In this document: positions 44,881 to 58,009 of the stretch, piece after piece | Layout of the letters: each line of letters starts with the position of its first letter | Numbering within the stretch: the stretch's first letter is position 1 | Assembly: GCF_965363235.1 (NCBI RefSeq) | Contig: NC_134843.1 | Span: 1,240,001-1,304,000, forward strand | DNA: 64,000 nt | Origin: Mytilus galloprovincialis | Lineage: Eukaryota; Mollusca; Bivalvia; Mytilida; Mytilidae | Reading direction: 5' to 3' | Made by a program: the position numbers and the translations under genes | Notes under the pieces: generated by a model | Database searches by the model: none | Seen by the model: only the letters and a program-made list of their open reading frames with translations | Told to the model about the DNA's origin: nothing

Positions 44881-45956
44881 TATCCGTTCATCGCATCTGT
44901 AAGGCTTTTTTGTGATTCTATGGTATACAATTCCACAATAATAAGACAATCTTATTATTGAAATCATCTAAGAATCAAGGGGGAGGGGCATACAAGTCTA
45001 ATAATTAGTCAATGACTGTTGAAATCTTCCAAGAAACCGGGGGAGAGGAAATACAATTGAAATTATCAGATAATCTGACTGTGGAAATCATAAAGTATGT
45101 AAAACAGTTATTTGACATTTGCTGTAAACTTTGACATTATAAAAAATTCCAGTCGTATTTGAATTATTTTTATTAGTGTTAAACGTTAGCTCCCAATATG
45201 TTTGCCTTTTGATATCTCTGATTAATAATTTAACACGATTTTGACAGAATTATAATATATTATTTATAATTAGACAAAAATGAGACTTACCTGCATTTTG
45301 ATCAAAACATTTCTCGTCAATCCCTATCTACTGAACATAAATTATCTTTAAGGTTTTTTACATGCCAATTTATGTATTTAATCAGAATAACGTCCTTGAT
45401 CATACGATATCTTATATTTGAACATTTTATTTGCTTATGAAATATTAATTTTTCGAAGTAAAATCTGTTTCATTTAATTGATTATAAGTTAGATTGGTCT
45501 TCCCTCACATTCACCTCATCATAAGGACATCTGTTGCAATATTGATATTTTTGTCAAATTCCGTAAAGAAGGCTTAATATTTTTATAATACTGACGTTTG
45601 CAAAGTTTGCGTTTCTTTTCATCCATTTCGTACGATAGATTTTCCTATAAAACGGCTATAAAGATTAAATCAATGCGTTTTATTCTTTTAATTAATTTTT
45701 TCCGACTGAAATATACTAATCTCATTTACATAAATAAACAAGTTTGTACTGTAGAAATCTATGACAAATCAGTGTGTACTGTAACAATCAATGATAATTC
45801 AGTAAAACAGATTTCATGTAAAATTGAATATTTACATTGTAATATTCATATTGATATAATATAAAAAACTTATTAATAGTCACTTCGGGTTCACAGATGT
45901 TAGATATCAAGTTGTGATCATTTACTTTTACTAATTTTTTTTAAAAGCTGATATGA
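44881..45956. other. No gene seen
   Basis: AT-rich. A short duplication 'aatc..ctaagaa.c..gggggagggg.atacaa' occurs at 44960 and 45025. The plus open frame 45598-45864 has no domain. Confidence 0.35.
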
Positions 45957-46260
45957 AATTGAGAATGGAAATGAGGAATGCGTCAAAACTATCACAACCC
46001 GAACAAAGGACAGAAAACAATGGATCTTCAGCATAGAGAAAAAAAACCACATCCGGAGGCGGGCTTCAGCTGGCCTATAAACAAAATGTATTCTGGTTCA
46101 GTGAAAATGGACGTCACACTGAACTCAAAAAGATATGAAAGAACTAAAATTAAAAAAAAACCACACATGACTAACAAAGGCAAAAAGCTCCTGACTTGGG
46201 ACATGCGCAAAAGTGCGGCGGGGTTGAACATGTTTTGTGAGGTCTCAAAGATATGTGTAC
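45957..46260 (-). repeat. Diverged copy of the Penelope-like 3' tail
   Basis: attgagaatggaaatgagga, ggaggcgggcttcagctggc, ctcctgacttgggacatgcg and gcggcggggttgaacatgtt. The open frames over it are not genes. Confidence 0.65.
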
Positions 46261-46489
46261 ACGAGAAAATAGTTGTCTATACATGTTATTTGAAAATAGA
46301 CAATTACAGATTATATGACATTCTCTACATTCCATACTGTAAATGTTATGGGATAATTGAAAGAGAATATCTCAGACAAACCACCAAACCTGATCCCTTT
46401 TATGAGAAACAAACCTAATAAAGATAATTAAAGACAAACACAGAAAAGGTTACTGACTTGGGACAGTCCGATACAGGTGTGATGTTAAA

Positions 46490-46800
46490 CAAAAAAAGAT
46501 AAAGAGATGTAGGTTTGATTCCCAATGATACAACTAGCTACGTTTGATCAAAGTACCAGGATGTAAACAACTATAGGTCAACGTACAGTTATCAACAATG
46601 GCGTCGGAACAACTAAATAAAGAACAATTCAGAAGAATACCTAACGCGTTGATGACTAATTACATTAAACGAAAAACACTTATAGAAGCCGACAACCAAC
46701 GTCAACCATAACACTAGTACTACAGGGCCGGTACTACAGACCCCTAGCCAGGCACACAAATAATTTGATGGGGTTAAACTTGTTTTGTGAGATTTCAAAG
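46490..46800 (+). repeat. R1 repeat, strongly diverged
   Basis: gattcccaatgatacaacta, caactataggtcaacgtaca and gatggggttaaacttgtttt keep the R1 order. Confidence 0.5.
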
Positions 46801-47087
46801 ATATGTTTATACTAGAAAAGAGGAGATGATATATACAGCAATATGATAGCCAACCCTAAATGATTTTTAGGTGTGTACATACATTTATTTGAAAATAGAC
46901 AAATATAGTCTATGTGCCAGACTCACCATTACATAGAGTTTATAATAGTTATGGGTGAATTGAAAGAGACTATCACAGACAAACTAACCAAATTTAAAGT
47001 TTTTATAAATTGTTTCTGTGTCTGAACATATCCTGAATATATTCGATTGTCTCGACTCTGAAAATATGACTGTTCGGGATGCCTTAA

Positions 47088-47486
47088 GGATGTACTTAGG
47101 TGAGGTTAGGTGAAAATTAATAAATTAAGAAGTTAAAATTGATACTATAAGCTGGTAGAGCATCAACTAAGGATACAAATAAGTTAAAAATATTGATATG
47201 TCATGGACCTCCTTTTCGAGATATTTGAGATTTAAAATATGGCGGGAAAAGGCTGACTCTGACTTTTACCTTATGTTTGCATTGGTATTATTAGGTCTCA
47301 AAACAAAAGAAAGAAAATTAAGAATCGTCTAAAATTTTGGTAAATGACCTTTCATGAGCTATTAAGTCTTGTATGAAAAAATAAATGGGTGTTATGGGGC
47401 AAAATATTTTACATTGTATTGTATGGAAAAACACCAAGGAGTCCGAACATTTGACACAAATTCCAAAACCTCACCTAAGTACATCC
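47088..47486. mobile_element. TTAA-flanked MITE, 399 bp (piggyBac-type target)
   Basis: Perfect terminal inverted repeats ggatgtacttaggtgaggtt at the left and their complement at the right, flanked by TTAA at 47084-47087 and 47487-47490. No coding capacity. TTAA target duplications point to a piggyBac-type transposase acting in trans. Confidence 0.8.
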
Positions 47487-47491
47487 TTAAG

Positions 47492-48120
47492 TACAGTTAC
47501 CGGTATGACATCTTTGTGAAAACTCACGACATTGTATGTTTTATCTACCTTTCAATATGTTTGTTAGAGCCGTTAAAAGAATATTTTGTCTTAATTTCTA
47601 AACTTAAATGATATAAATAATCACTTTCAAGTCATGATGTAATCTTTAAACAATTTATATTGCAATACAAACATGCAACAACTGTTTACATATTCTCATC
47701 GAATAATTATAGTATATAAAAAAAGACGACGTGTAATAATTGATTGCTATGACATAACAAACCAACAAAGAGAAATTCATCATTTTCTATTTCATATGTA
47801 CTAACAACATTCCATTTTTCTATAATTTCGATTAAAAAAATCCAAAATCTGAGTTAAAATAGGTCGAATGCCCCAAATAAACATTTTGTGATTGGTTGAA
47901 GTACTGTGGCGTCGATGATAAGCATAGCAAGCCTCGATGTAAAGCACACGCTTCACAGGAATAAGGAGAGTTTTACAAATAATGTGAATACACAGATCCT
48001 CCATCCTATTTATGTTTTGCTGAAAATGTTGCAGTGTTCATTCTACTTAAAATATATATAACAAAAAGGAGATGGCATTAACTATTTGGATGTAACCACT
48101 TCTGTGTTGGCTTAAGTTAG
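47492..48120. other. No gene seen
   Basis: AT-rich unique sequence without recognised motifs. Confidence 0.35.
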
Positions 48121-48124
48121 CCTT

Positions 48125-48302
48125 GACATGTTCACAACACTTTTATGAATCTTTTGTCCTCAATGTTCTTCAACTTCGTACTTTATTTGGCCTTTTTAAA
48201 AATTTCTTATTCGAGCCTCACTGATGAGTCTTATGAAAAAGAAACGCGTCTCTGGCGCAAATACAAAATTGCAATCCTGGTATCTATGATGAGTTTATTT
48301 TA
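48125..48302 (+). repeat. R2 dispersed repeat
   Basis: ttcaacttcgtactttattt, gagcctcactgatgagtctt and tcctggtatctatgatgagt. Confidence 0.7.
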
Positions 48303-49005
48303 TAGTAGATAAATTGTGCCTTCTACTACTGGTTTGCAATCTGACAGTCTCTATCTTTAAAGATGTTATTTACGAATTAGAAAGTTCAATACCTTCCTAC
48401 CTTAGACTCTAGCTTCGACTTATGAATAAACTTTTTTTTTTTCAAATGCGACAACACCTTCTAGTATTTTTAAGATGATACGTAGGTTTATACTGACTGA
48501 CAAGTCATTGCCTTTTTAAAAATCGGGGACTAAAATATCCGCCATATTAGTAAAAGTTCAATCTATGTGCCCGATGTCGTACTTACTGTCATCTGAACAC
48601 CGGAGCATTCAAGTATTTTGTGATCGATATAAAAAGTTGATCTATCTGAAGCTTTTAAAATTCAAATGAAAAAAGAATGTGTTAATTTTGATTATATTTG
48701 TTTTCAATATTTAAAATACGGTAATTGAAAATTTGATTTAGATATTATTTTCTTTAATATTACTGAAAATATCTTTCATTGGAATTTAAGAGATCACTGC
48801 AAAGTCGCACCTATGTAGCTAGTTGTAATCATCAACCAGGTAAGGAAAATTAACACTAGGAAAACAAAATCGTCACCCGTATGTTATAGATATTAATATG
48901 AAACTTGCCATGCTAATTTGTATATCAAGGACTGAAAAAGGATAATGATTACTGTTACCGTATTCTTAAAATATGAATCGGCTGTGTTTTTTGTAAATCC
49001 TTTAA
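48303..49005. other. No gene seen
   Basis: AT-rich; nothing recognised. Confidence 0.35.
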
Positions 49006-49009
49006 CAAG

Positions 49010-49190
49010 CTAGAACATGAACTGAAACCAACAAAGAAACATATTTGAGAAGAGATGGGTGCAATTAATCCCTATAAGAATACCAAACACGGGACAATTT
49101 ACTTTATCTCCAAAATGAACATAAATATTATCAAGCTAAACCAGTGACTTTAATCATTCTTTGTAAATTCAATAAATCTTCAAAAAAAAT
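49010..49190 (-). pseudogene. Decayed Penelope-like RT relic
   Basis: The minus-strand translation reads DNIYVHFGDKVNCPVFGI then LIGINCTHL, aligned with DNIFVRFGDSVYRQIIGI and PMGTNCAPL of copy B. Surrounding sequence is decayed. An older member of the same family. Confidence 0.6.
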
Positions 49191-49248
49191 TATGGTCTAG
49201 TTAAGAAATAGGAATTGATTCAACTGAAATAAATATATAGCTACCTCA

Positions 49249-49741
49249 AATCACAACCCCATTTTAATATATAAAATAGGAACATTCCCCTCTAGATGAA
49301 TCACAACCACATTTTAATATATAAAATAGGAACATTTCCCTCTAGATGAATCACAACCACATTTTAATATATAAAATAGGAACATTTCCCTCTAGATGAA
49401 TCACAACCCCATTTTAATATATATAATAGGAACATTCCCCTCTAGATGAATCGCAACCCCATTTTAATATATAAAATAGGAACATTCCCCTCTAGATGAA
49501 TCACAACCACATTTTAATATATAAAATAGAAACATTTCCCTCTAGATGAAGCGCAACCCCATTTTAATATATAAAATAGAAACATTCCCCTCTAGATGAA
49601 TCACAACCCCATTTTAATATATAAAATAGAAACATTTCCCTCTAGATGAATCGCAACCCCATTTTAATATATAAAATAGGAACATTCCCCTCTAGATGAA
49701 TCACAACCACATTTTAATATATAAAATAGAAACATTTCCCT
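49249..49741. repeat. 50-bp minisatellite, left part
   Basis: About 10 units: aatcacaaccccattttaat, then atataaaataggaacattcc and cctctagatg. Sub-variants alternate (cccc/ccac, aggaac/agaaac). Confidence 0.93.
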
Positions 49742-50503
49742 AGAAGCTGCCATATACAATGGGAAAAAGATTGGCTTATGTCTTTCCATCCAGACAAGTG
49801 TAACATCATGAATATAACAACAAAAAGAAATCCCATCCACTTTTATTATAACATGTATGGACACATTTTAGAATCTGTAAAACATGCAAAATACTTAGGC
49901 ATCACCATCTCAGCAGACCTAAAATGGAACACCCACATCCAACAAACTGCTGCAAAAGCAAATAAATCCTTAGGTTTCATCAGAAGAAACCTTAAAGTCC
50001 AATCGCAAACAATTAAAGAAAGAGCGTACCAAACACTCATAAGACCAAAGTTGGAATACTGTTGTACTGTATGGGACCCATTTACAAACGAAAATATAAA
50101 ATCACTGGAAAAAGTACAAAGACGGGCAGCAAGGTATGTGTACAATAGACATCACAACACCAGCAGTGTGTCTGAGATGCTAGATACCATGAAATGGCAA
50201 ACATAACAAGAACGCCGACTACGAACAAGGCTTATAATGTTCCACAAAATTGTAAATGAAAAGATAGCCATTCCATCGCAAAATGTATTACAACAGAGTC
50301 AGTCTACTACAAGATCCACCAATAAAGAATCCTACAGACAAATTCATTGCAATAAAGACAGCTATAAATTTTCTTTCTTCTGTCAAACCATCAAAGACTG
50401 GAACAAACTAACCCCTGAAATTACCAAAAACAGTACTACAGAAAACTTCAAGGATGCACTCACACACGACGTGCTCCTTGATACTTACCCTCATCTGAAA
50501 TAA
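49742..50503 (+). pseudogene. LINE reverse transcriptase, C-terminal part with one in-frame stop
   Basis: One frame throughout: WEKDWLMSFHPDKCNIMNIT, KYLGITISADLKWNTHI, TLIRPKLEYCCTVWDPF, VQRRAARYVYN, then TAA at 50204-50206 after MKWQT, then ERRLRTRLIMFHKIVN and FSFFCQTIKDWNKL to the natural stop. These are the post-palm and thumb motifs of Jockey/CR1-like LINE RTs. The catalytic core, endonuclease and 5' part are absent. Confidence 0.8.
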
Positions 50504-50778
50504 ACAGATACTCTTGTTTTTATCTTATACCAAAAAACTAAAAATAAAAAATGTAATATTTAAAAAGTAAACAAAAAATTGTATAAATTAAAAACAAAGA
50601 AAAATTGTAAAAATTGAAAATACGAAAATATATGACCAAAAACAACTTTGAATAAGAAATATTTTGTTAACTTATATTTTGACAAAAATTATCTACATAA
50701 ATTTATTAAAAAACATTTACCAGGCATGCGCCGGAAAGTAAACATCAGTACGTTGATGGTTTTCTGTAACAAAAGAAG
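49742..50778 (+). mobile_element. 5'-truncated non-LTR (LINE) retrotransposon nested in the 50-bp minisatellite
   Basis: Begins abruptly in RT coding sequence at 49742, ends with an A-rich 3' region (about 50510-50700), and the minisatellite resumes at 50779-50781. The 5' truncation with coding 3' end is typical of target-primed reverse transcription. Confidence 0.75.
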
Positions 50779-51822
50779 AGATGAATCGCAACCCCATTTT
50801 AATATATAAAATAGGAACATTCCCCTCTAGATGAATCACAACCAATTTTTAATATATAAAATAGGAACATACCCCTCTAGATGAATCGCAACCCATTTTA
50901 ATATATAAAATAGGAACATTACCCTCTAGATGAATCACAACCACATTTTAATATATAAAATAGAAACATTTCCCTCTAGATGAATCACAACCCCATTTTA
51001 ATATATAAAATAGGAACATTCCCCTCTAGATGAATCACAACCACATTTTAATATATAGAATAGAAACATTTCCCTCTAGATGAATCACAACCACATTTTA
51101 ATATATAAAATAGGAACATTCCCCTCTAGATGAATCGCAACCCCATTTTAATATATAAAATAGGAACATTCCCCTCTAGATGAATCACAACCACATTTTA
51201 ATATACAAAATAGAAACATTTCCCTCTAGATGAATCACAACCCCATTTTAATATATAAAATAGGAACATTCCCCTCTAGATGAATCACAACCACATTTTA
51301 ATATATAAAATAGGAACATTCCCCTCTAGATGAATCACAATCCCATTTTAATATATAAAATAGAAACATTTCCCTCTAGATGAATCGCAACCCCATTTTA
51401 ATATATAAAATAGGAACATTCCCCTCTAGATGAATCACAACCACATTTTAATATATAAAATAGAAACATTTCCCTCTAGATGAATCGCAACCCCATTTTA
51501 ATATATAAAATAGGAACATTCCCCTCTAGATGAATCACAACCACATTTTGATATATAAAATAGGAACATTTCCCTCTAGATGAATCGCAACCCCATTTTA
51601 ATATATAGAATAGGAACATTCCCCTCTAGATGAATCACAACCACATTTTAATATATAAAATAGGAACATTTCCCTCTAGATGAATCGCAACCCCATTTTA
51701 ATATATAAAATAGGAACATTGCCCTCTAGATGAATCGCAACCCCATTTTAATATATAAAATAGGAACATTCCCCTCTAGATGAATCACAACCACATTTTA
51801 ATATATAAAATAGAAACATTTC
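50779..51822. repeat. 50-bp minisatellite, right part
   Basis: About 21 further units of the array at 49249, same orientation and variants. Confidence 0.93.
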
Positions 51823-54800
51823 TTAACAGATTACGTGGTAGTTTTTTCTAACATTATCAGAAATTTAACTCTCAACGGAAACAAAAATGTATTCATAGAG
51901 ACGTGCTTTTATCAGTCTCCCTTTTATTACTCAAACAAAAAGTTAATTCCTCTTTAAATATACTCATTAGAACATATGTATAAAGCTGATGAGAGGGTAT
52001 TTACGATAAATATCTGTCGAAAGACCAATGGAATGTCCTTTAATATTTTGAATTGTTTTACAAACTGTCTATATGCGAATCCATTAAATGATAGCTGCAT
52101 GTATGGTACCCGTCATGAAAGTTTTTACGGCCTCTAGCCGAGATCCTTTTGTGTTGTCGTATAGTTCATGTCTCATTTTATTAATTACATAAGCTGAACA
52201 ATATATAACAATTGATTAAATAAGAAATAAGACTAATCAAATCAACTAGTGCGTCCGTTGTATTCATATTAGATCACGTGATAAGTCGCCGTATACGACC
52301 ATGAAAAAGTACAAATAGTTGTACGTAAATATACACATGTGATAACAATTATTGTTAAAAATATGACACATTACTTACAATTTCCTGTATTTGCTATATT
52401 TTGTAAATTTCCTTCTTATTGCATCTACTTTTATGATAGCTAATCCCATCACCTTTAAGTTATAAACTTACGAAGACGACATTTTTATTTGGATATAATG
52501 GTTTCCGTCATCCAATAGTTAAACCTATCAATTTATTGATTACAAACCATATGTTGAACGTAATTTCTATAATCTTCAATTATAACAAATACTTCAGTCT
52601 AGTAAATATGAAAATTGTGAGATTTCTAAGGTCAATGAATTGCAATGCACATAAAAGGTAAAAGTGAGGGGGGGGGGGGGGGGGGGTCAGTGATGTATGT
52701 CAGTGAGACAGCAACACATCGACACAAAAGCAATAATAAAACATCTAAAGGTCAATAAACATGTTAGACACTCGATAAGTGTCTAGACAATAGACTAAAC
52801 CTTTAATCATCCCAAGGTTGTGAATAATTTAATTCTCAGAAGATCCCCAATCATTTGATCGACAAAAAAAAATTAAAGATATGGCAACTATTACAAACTG
52901 GCATTTATATGGTCACCTTACAGATAAATGAATCCATTGTCTCAACATCCGGACATTTTGGTTAAACTCTTGCATAAGCTAGACATAATATAGAGAGTTC
53001 CATGATAACTCAAGAATGGTTAGTTCAACCTTGGGTAAGGCTTTCAAACTTACCTATTTGCAGCTTGACCTGAAAATATATCACTTTATTCTTTTTAATA
53101 ATTTTGGAATAAGAGTTGTTCAATTTCTTATGGAAACATCACCGACCGAAATTCCAAAACATCAAATCGTTTCATACCGGTGTCATTACTATGTTCCGAA
53201 GTTTTAGTCTGTGATATTAATCTTATGAATTGGAATCTTTCAGCTTGTTGTAAAATAATGACGGATTGCTCTTTGAACACGTGGTGTGTGTGCTACGCGG
53301 AAGAGTTATCGTCAAACTATCATTCCCGATGACATGGACGAGATGTACATTTTACCGGAGTATTTGTGTTTATTGGTAAGGTTACTGAATATCAAAACAA
53401 GAATGGAAATGTTATGTTTATGTCCATTAGCAGGCGTAAATATTTACGCTTTACATGGAATTACACAAGATTGTTATAAGTACACATTAAGCAAACACCG
53501 ATCATCTATCAAATATTTCTGTTCTTTAATGGCCACCACAGGGGAGACGTTAATTGACTATGGTTGTCATTAAAAGCACTGTATAAAGGTCGCCATAAAT
53601 AACTGATTCCTAAATTAGAAAATTAACTAACGCTTATACAAGGCGAATATGCTGAATATATTTCTTAATGGGTCTTTCCTATTTACATTAATGTGCCTTC
53701 TTTGGCTAAATATTTGCATTCCTCCATACATGTATCAAATAAAACATTTGTTTTAGAATTAACTAGTTCATGTCTCTAAACGTTTTACGTTTTGATTATT
53801 CAAAAAACGTCATTAATTCATTCATTTTCTATTTTTTTTTATTTGCAATTAAACAGCTTCCCAAGAACCAGTTTAAACTAGAAATTTTTCAACAAGGTCA
53901 AACTTAAGTCAGTACGTATCAAATCAATAAGTGTCTAGAAATAGAATAAAAAAATATATCGAACTGCCAGGAAAATTCTAGAGAAAAATTACAAAATTAA
54001 AAGCTACAACACATCAAACCAATGGAAAACAATCATCATACAAGTAAAGACAGCAGTAATATGCCGCTGTTCAATGACAACAGTAATATGCCGCTGTTCA
54101 ATGGTCACAAATCAATTAAGCGAAAACAAATACGGCTCACATACCAAAACAAAAGGGGAAACACATCAAGGGTCATATACCTGATTTGGGACATGCATTT
54201 CTTTATGAAGAAAGTGTTTAATTAGAGGTGTTCTATAGCTAACAAAACATCTTACTTGTATGACTGTCGTATAGAATTCCATTATATTGACAACAATGTG
54301 TTAGCAAAAGAAACAGACATGATAGGTACAATTGTAACAAAATTGGGATTCAACAGTCAACATGGTGTTCTAATCTTAGGCACTACACAAACAAATAAAT
54401 ATTTCAACAAATAAAACAAAACGACCTATAGACACTCTAAATTATCCTTATTTTTTGACAATTTTAACTTTTATTTTTGTTTGTTAAGTTCACTTATCGT
54501 TGTCAATATAATGGATATTTATACGACTGTCATCAAAGTGGGAGGTTTACCTGGATATAATCTACATAAAAAAATGCATGTACCATGTCGGGAATATAAA
54601 AAATGTTGTCCAGTCGTTTGGCGTGTTTTAGCTTTTGATTTTACATTATATTAGGGACTTTCCGCTTTGAATTTTCCTTGGAGTTCAGTATTTTGGTAAT
54701 TTTACTTTATACATATGCAATGATAAAAGATCAAAATACCGACCCACGTCCAAAGTATATTATAAAACATCGACTCAACAGTATAGGTTAAAAGTATATA

Positions 54801-55750
54801 ACTCAAATAAAAAAAAAACACTGTAAATAAAGACAAAAGTAGTTTACTGGTGTTTAAAAGTCATTTATCGATTGAGAGAAAACAAATCCGGATTACAAAC
54901 TAAAACCGAGGGAAACACGTCAACTATAAGAGGTAAACAAATGAACAACAGTAACACTGTAACACGTTATTAAGATGGCAGATAACCTCAGTACCTAGCA
55001 TATACACCTCAAGACCATAATGTATTATTTGTGAAGTTGATACGGAATATTTATCAACAAGGTCTTGGTATCTTCTAATAACTTTTTTTAGAAAAAGGAT
55101 GAGACGTTTCTTGACATAAAACTGGTTCATTAACTTTCAGCTCAGACACTCTTGATGTTTTATAAAGTCTGAGTAGCAGCTGCAAGCTTTTGAATACCGA
55201 ATGAGTTGGGAAAAGTTCTATCCCATTTACAGGTAAGTTGGTTTGGTACTGTTAAGGGGATATTTATAATTTCAAAATAACATTCGTCTCATTTGTCATA
55301 GATTCCCGCTCATGTCAAATTCAAGATTTAAGTCTAATAATGAGGCAAAGTACTTTTAGTCTGGTCCATATCTAAAGTCCATAACCAACGATTTAGAGTC
55401 ATAATAGAAGGGCATCAAGTGTTGTTGAAATATCTTTTAAAATACATTTTCACCATCAACCTTTTATATTTGATCAATCTTAACATTGTTAAAAACATCC
55501 GATTTGTAATTTGAACCTATAATTATAACCATTGTATAAACGTTCTAGGGCAATGGCTTTAGCCAAGACCAAATATCGTCTTTTTGCAGGATTCCAATAG
55601 TGACAACGTCAATACCTATATACTACGCGTATCAAACAGTATCTGATTTGGTTTGTTCAAAATCTTAATCTAATTAGTTATTAAATGTACCTAAGGGGTT
55701 GATGTACATGATAATAAACCCTAAACAGGAGTTATTGTGCTTGATTGTCA
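51823..55750. other. No gene supported
   Basis: Mostly AT-rich. Holds a poly-G tract (52668-52686), an R4-related stretch (54010-54310, with a short duplication of 'agtaatatgccgctgttcaa') and a reverse R4-like piece (54600-54710). The plus open frame 53286-53573 (95 codons) has no recognisable domain or splice context, and its first codon is not ATG. Confidence 0.35.
52668..52686 (+). repeat. Poly-G tract, 19 nt
   Basis: Unbroken run of G; quadruplex-capable and also a likely assembly-length uncertainty. Confidence 0.9.
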
Positions 55751-55779
55751 TATGATTAAAACATTATCTTTTGTAAGGT

Positions 55780-55975
55780 CTCAGGCATAGATTACCTTAG
55801 CTGTATTTGGCAAAAAATTTAGGAATTGTGGTCCTTAATGCTCTTCAACCTCGTACTTTATTTGGCCTTCTTAACTTTTTGGATTCGAGCGTCACTAATA
55901 AGTGTTTTGTAGACGAAACGCGCGTCTGGCGTATATACAAAATTTAGTCCTGGTATCTATGATACGTTTATTTAT
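55780..55975 (+). repeat. R2 dispersed repeat
   Basis: ggcatagattaccttagctg, gagcgtcactaataagtgtt, gacgaaacgcgcgtctggcg and tcctggtatctatgat. Confidence 0.75.
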
Positions 55976-56044
55976 CAGTTTAATTGAAATCTTCAGCTGA
56001 CATATCATTTTCTGCTTATATTCTTTTGTTAAAATGTGTATTAT

Positions 56045-56240
56045 AGTCTAACCCCGCCGCGTGTTTGCGCCTCTCTCAAGTCAGGAGCATTTGGCTTTTG
56101 TTAATCATGTATTGTTTTTAAATTTGAGTTCATTTACTTGAGTTTTGGAGTTTAGTAAGATGTCCATTTCATAGGACTAGAATACATTTTTATTAAGAGG
56201 CCAGTTGAAGCCCAACTCCGGGTGTGTCTGTTTGTTTTAT
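56045..56240 (+). repeat. Penelope-like 3' tail relic in plus orientation
   Basis: aaccccgccgcgtgtttgcg, ctcaagtcaggagc, then aggccagttgaagcccaact and ccgggtgtg are the reverse-strand equivalents of the tail at 20410-20610, diverged. Confidence 0.55.
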
Positions 56241-56384
56241 TCTCACATTGTTGTCAATAGAATGGAATTTGATGCGCCTATCATACGAGTAAAGGGTCTA
56301 GCTAGGTATGAAACCAGGATTAACCAACCATTTTCTACATGATAAAATGCCTATATTAAGCAAGGAGTATGACAGTTGTTATCC

Positions 56385-56480
56385 ATACGTTCGATGAGTT
56401 AGAGTTTTTGATTTTGCCATTTGATATGGGGCAATCCGTTTTGAATTTTCCCCGGAGTTCAGTTTTTTCTGATTTCACTT
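56385..56480 (+). repeat. Reverse R4-like repeat fragment
   Basis: ttttgccatttgatatgggg and ttgaattttccccggagttc; related to 54640-54700 and 1520-1570. Confidence 0.5.
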
Positions 56481-56629
56481 TTTACTACCAGATCAGATTA
56501 ATAAAAGTTACATGGTATTATTTCAATTTTATCTAACAAATTCTTCTAGGTTCATATCTCAAACCATTACAATGTTTGTTTTAGGAATAAAAAAAAAAGT
56601 TAATATTCATAACCTTTTTCTGGGTCTTA

Positions 56630-56860
56630 TAAAAGAGGGACAAAAGATACCAGAGGGACAGTCAAACTCATAAATCGAAAATAAACTGACAACGCCATGG
56701 CTAAAAATGAAAAGGACAAAAAGACAAACAATAGTACACATGGCACAACATAGAAAACTAAAGAATAAACAACACGAAACCCACCAAAAACTAGGGGTGA
56801 TCTCAGGTGCTCCGGAATGGTAAGCAGATCCTGCTTCACATGTGGCACAGGTCGTGTTGT
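56630..56860 (+). repeat. Probable dispersed repeat (gccatggctaaaaatg block)
   Basis: gagggacagtcaaactcata, aactgacaacgccatggcta and ctccggaatggtaagcagat. It appears once in full here; a short related word (ggccatggcgttgtcagttt, reverse) occurs at 16985. The minus open frames over it are not genes. Confidence 0.4.
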
Positions 56861-56899
56861 TTATGAGATATATGATAAAATATTCACAAAACACCACGA

Positions 56900-57795
56900 G
56901 TGACTAGCTTGTCATTTATTTCCTTAACGATACTCTAAAATAATCTTATTTGAACAAATATCTTATTAGTTGACGTAGTATGTAGCATGGTAAATACAAT
57001 AGTTCGTAATAACTCACTGTCTTCACCCCACACTTCTACCTGTGTTCTCAAAGGCAATTACACTGATTCAAATAGATAATTGATATTATTTCCAGTATGC
57101 TTTAGTCTTCATTATGTTTCAGACTTAATTGATAATATTGACTATAAAAACAGACGTCTTATAATTCGTTACTAAGATACATACAACCATTATGAAAAGA
57201 AATCAACAGCGTTGTATTCAGTACTATATTTTATGAAGCCATTGCCTCGGTACAGACTGGAGTGTTTGTTGTAGTTCCCTCAAATATCTAGTATTTAACA
57301 AAAGATACAAAACCTGTAGGTCTGATTTGGCTCGTCTTGGTTGTAATTGGCTATTCGATACACTTATTACACAAACATGATGTCGAACACTTATCATAAG
57401 GGGTTACTCGCATTTTATTCTCATTTCTATCCGAGATAATACACTATAAAAAAAGTTAAAATCACCAAATGTTCCATTATTGGCTTTCCCAAACAGTTTA
57501 ACTCAATCTAATGATATTGATGAATTCGTTGATTTTGCAACAAACAATTCATTTGTGATATCCGACGCAAAGGATCTTGGTAGAAAATCGAGAATTTCTA
57601 TAAATTTAATCAAAACAAAATTTAATTACAAGGCAACTTCAATTTAGTTTTATTAGTTATGGTAATCCCTTAATTCCTAAAGTGTATACTTTAGAATGAT
57701 TTATTTTCGTGCGTACCAATTTTCGAGGTTTTAGGAAAACTAACATATTTTGTTGAACATTTTAATTCGTAATTCTCCTGTACCCACAAAATCAA
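56900..57795. other. No gene seen
   Basis: AT-rich; nothing recognised. Confidence 0.35.
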
Positions 57796-57799
57796 CGAA

Positions 57800-57975
57800 A
57801 GTTGTTATCCTTAGCCGTATTTGGCACAACTTTTTGGAATTGATCCTCAATGCTCTTCAACTTGTTACTAGTTTGGCTTTATAAATATTTTGATATGAGC
57901 GTCACTGATGAGTCTTATGTAGACAAAACGCGCGTCTGGCGTTCTAAATTATAATCCTGGTATCTTTGATAACTA
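57800..57975 (+). repeat. R2 dispersed repeat
   Basis: ctcaatgctcttcaacttgt, gagcgtcactgatgagtctt and gacaaaacgcgcgtctggcg. Confidence 0.7.
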
Positions 57976-58009
57976 TTATCCAACGACTATTAATGAATCA
58001 ACAGTAGTT

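Noticed and set aside
45978..46418. 146-codon plus open frame
   Set aside because: Lies across a decayed Penelope-like 3' tail; no protein features.
53286..53573. 95-codon plus open frame with mixed composition
   Set aside because: Non-ATG first codon, no recognisable domain, no neighbouring exon with fitting splice sites. Could be revisited with RNA data.
56607..56897. Cys/Phe-rich minus open frames resembling a small secreted or membrane protein
   Set aside because: They fall entirely in a probable dispersed repeat and two overlapping frames look equally coding-like.
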